NCBI GenBank assembly: GCA_947624715.1
Contig: CANQLO010000005.1
Location: forward strand, 1 to 64,000
Direction: 5' to 3'
Source of the DNA: an uncultured Clostridia bacterium
Lineage (GTDB): Bacteria > Bacillota_A > Clostridia > TANB77 > CAG-508
DNA length: 64,000 bases
Positions 63,254-64,000 of the stretch are shown here, in pieces. Each line of letters starts with the position of its first letter. Position 1 is the stretch's first letter. A program made the translations under genes and the position numbers. The notes beneath the pieces were generated by a model. That model was not told where the DNA came from and ran no database searches. It worked only from the letters and a program-made list of their open reading frames with translations.

Positions 63254-64000
63254 TTTACAATATAAAAAGAAAAATGCTAGCAAAATATCCTAGATTTGGA
63301 AATGAAATAGCAAAAGCAAATATTGAATTTAAAGACAATTTACCTTTCCATACTGCTGCAACTGATGGACAAAATATTTACATTGATCCAAATTATTTTG
63401 CAAGTTTAAGTGAAAGTGATAGATTATTTACAATAGCACACGAAATAATGCACATTAAATTTATGCACATGCTCAGATTAACAGACAAGGATGGTAAAAA
63501 GAGAAATCCAGAAATTTGGAATATAGCAACAGATGCTATTATAAATGCAAATCTAGAAAGAGATGGATTTACAATTAAAGAAGGATATGCAAATATGCCA
63601 GAGGCTATTCAATATTCAGCAGAAGAATTTTATCAAATTCTATTACAAGAAAAAGAAAGAAAAGAACAACTACAAAATCAAAATGGTGAAGGGCAAAACG
63701 GAGAAAATAAGCAGACATCTAGGCAGGGTGATGATCATAGCTTGTGGGAAGAAGCATTTAAAAATAGAGAACAAAATAAAAAGCAAGATGAAAAAAAACA
63801 AGAAACTCAAAGAAATCCAAAAGAAGAACAGACACCAGCAGAAGAACAAGAAATGGGACTTGATGAAAAAAAAGAGTTTACAAAAAATAGAGAAGAAAAA
63901 AGAGAAAAGTTTAAAGCAATACGTGAAAAAACAGAGCAAGGCATAAGAGGAGAAAATAGTGAAAAAATAAATTTTGATAACATAGGAAAAAGCAAAGAAG
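63238..64000 (+). CDS. Metallopeptidase/VWA-like partner of the MoxR ATPase (partial)
   Basis: At least 254 aa, cut by the window end and open throughout. ATG 63238 overlaps the ATPase gene by 16 bases. The zinc motif HEIMH (residues 68-72) lies in FTIAHEIMHIKFMHMLR, followed by NIATDAIINANLERDGF. This is the DUF2201-type N-terminal domain that precedes a VWA-like domain in MoxR partners. A long charged, Gln/Glu/Lys-rich linker starts at about 125. Likely works with the upstream ATPase as in other MoxR-VWA pairs. Confidence 0.8.
   Translation, partial: MDTSIIYNIKRKMLAKYPRFGNEIAKANIEFKDNLPFHTAATDGQNIYIDPNYFASLSESDRLFTIAHEIMHIKFMHMLRLTDKDGKKRNPEIWNIATDAIINANLERDGFTIKEGYANMPEAIQYSAEEFYQILLQEKERKEQLQNQNGEGQNGENKQTSRQGDDHSLWEEAFKNREQNKKQDEKKQETQRNPKEEQTPAEEQEMGLDEKKEFTKNREEKREKFKAIREKTEQGIRGENSEKINFDNIGKSKE

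Noticed and set aside
63563..63946. Lys-rich 127-aa frame near the window end
   Set aside because: Shadow of the metallopeptidase gene that starts at 63238 in another frame.

Overview
The window is AT-rich (roughly 28% GC by eye) and reads as the chromosome of a spore-forming member of the Clostridia, probably an uncultured gut lineage. The pointers are AGGAGG ribosome sites, TTGACA-17-TATAAT promoters, a cotJC spore-coat gene, a Mn-dependent pyrophosphatase and prepilin-type GITLIALVV proteins. No species can be named. No rRNA, tRNA or CRISPR was seen.

Region 1 (1-12573): the spore-coat gene cotJC is split. A middle piece lies at 188-302 and the C-terminal piece at 12214-12573. Between them sits an 11.9-kb element bounded by the direct repeat CATGGTGTAG. 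The repeat falls in the same codon phase on both sides, so excision would rejoin the reading frame. The element carries a large serine recombinase, a ParE-type toxin pair, a RhuM remnant, an M29 aminopeptidase, two identical copies of a Cys-rich protein, and three paralogous prepilin-like genes. The pilin C-termini look like variable regions of a diversity-generating retroelement (DGR): locally GC-rich, with NNC codons replacing one another. The layout resembles sigK 'skin'-type sporulation elements. The cotJC middle piece is also broken on its 5' side, so a second interruption probably lies upstream of the window.

Region 2 (12695-29891): ppaC, a MucBP-repeat surface protein, a heterodimeric ABC exporter, Fic/antitoxin and YefM/YoeB modules, a GH25 lysozyme, an unknown 391-aa protein, uvrA, a small Asn-rich protein, a cytidylate-kinase-like protein and murD.

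Region 3 (29991-41862): an Asn-rich protein behind a palindrome that covers its ribosome site, an MFS transporter, a processive GT2, a P-loop protein, a Cmk-PlsC fusion, an S1-domain protein, typA, an O-methyltransferase, a cadherin-like surface protein and phosphofructokinase.

Region 4 (41882-57462): a surface polysaccharide cluster (Wzy-like polymerase, GT4, two flippases, GT2, GT32, WecB, TagA-type GT26, an Alg14/Alg13-type pair, GlmM). It contains argS and is interrupted by an IS110-family element with a candidate bridge-RNA region.

Region 5 (57569-64000): small membrane proteins, fructose-bisphosphate aldolase, smpB, and a MoxR-type AAA+ ATPase with a DGR-like variable domain at its N-terminus, followed by a metallopeptidase-like partner cut by the window end.

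Two patterns cross regions. First, the three pilin genes and uvrA each have one extra C at the same heptamer, AAA-C-GGA, which puts a CGG codon at the break. I found no other in-frame CGG in the window, which suggests +1 frameshifting at a rare or unassigned CGG codon. Second, six copies of a 90-115 bp intergenic palindromic repeat with a GC-rich core are scattered through the chromosome, one of them inside the uvrA 5' leader.
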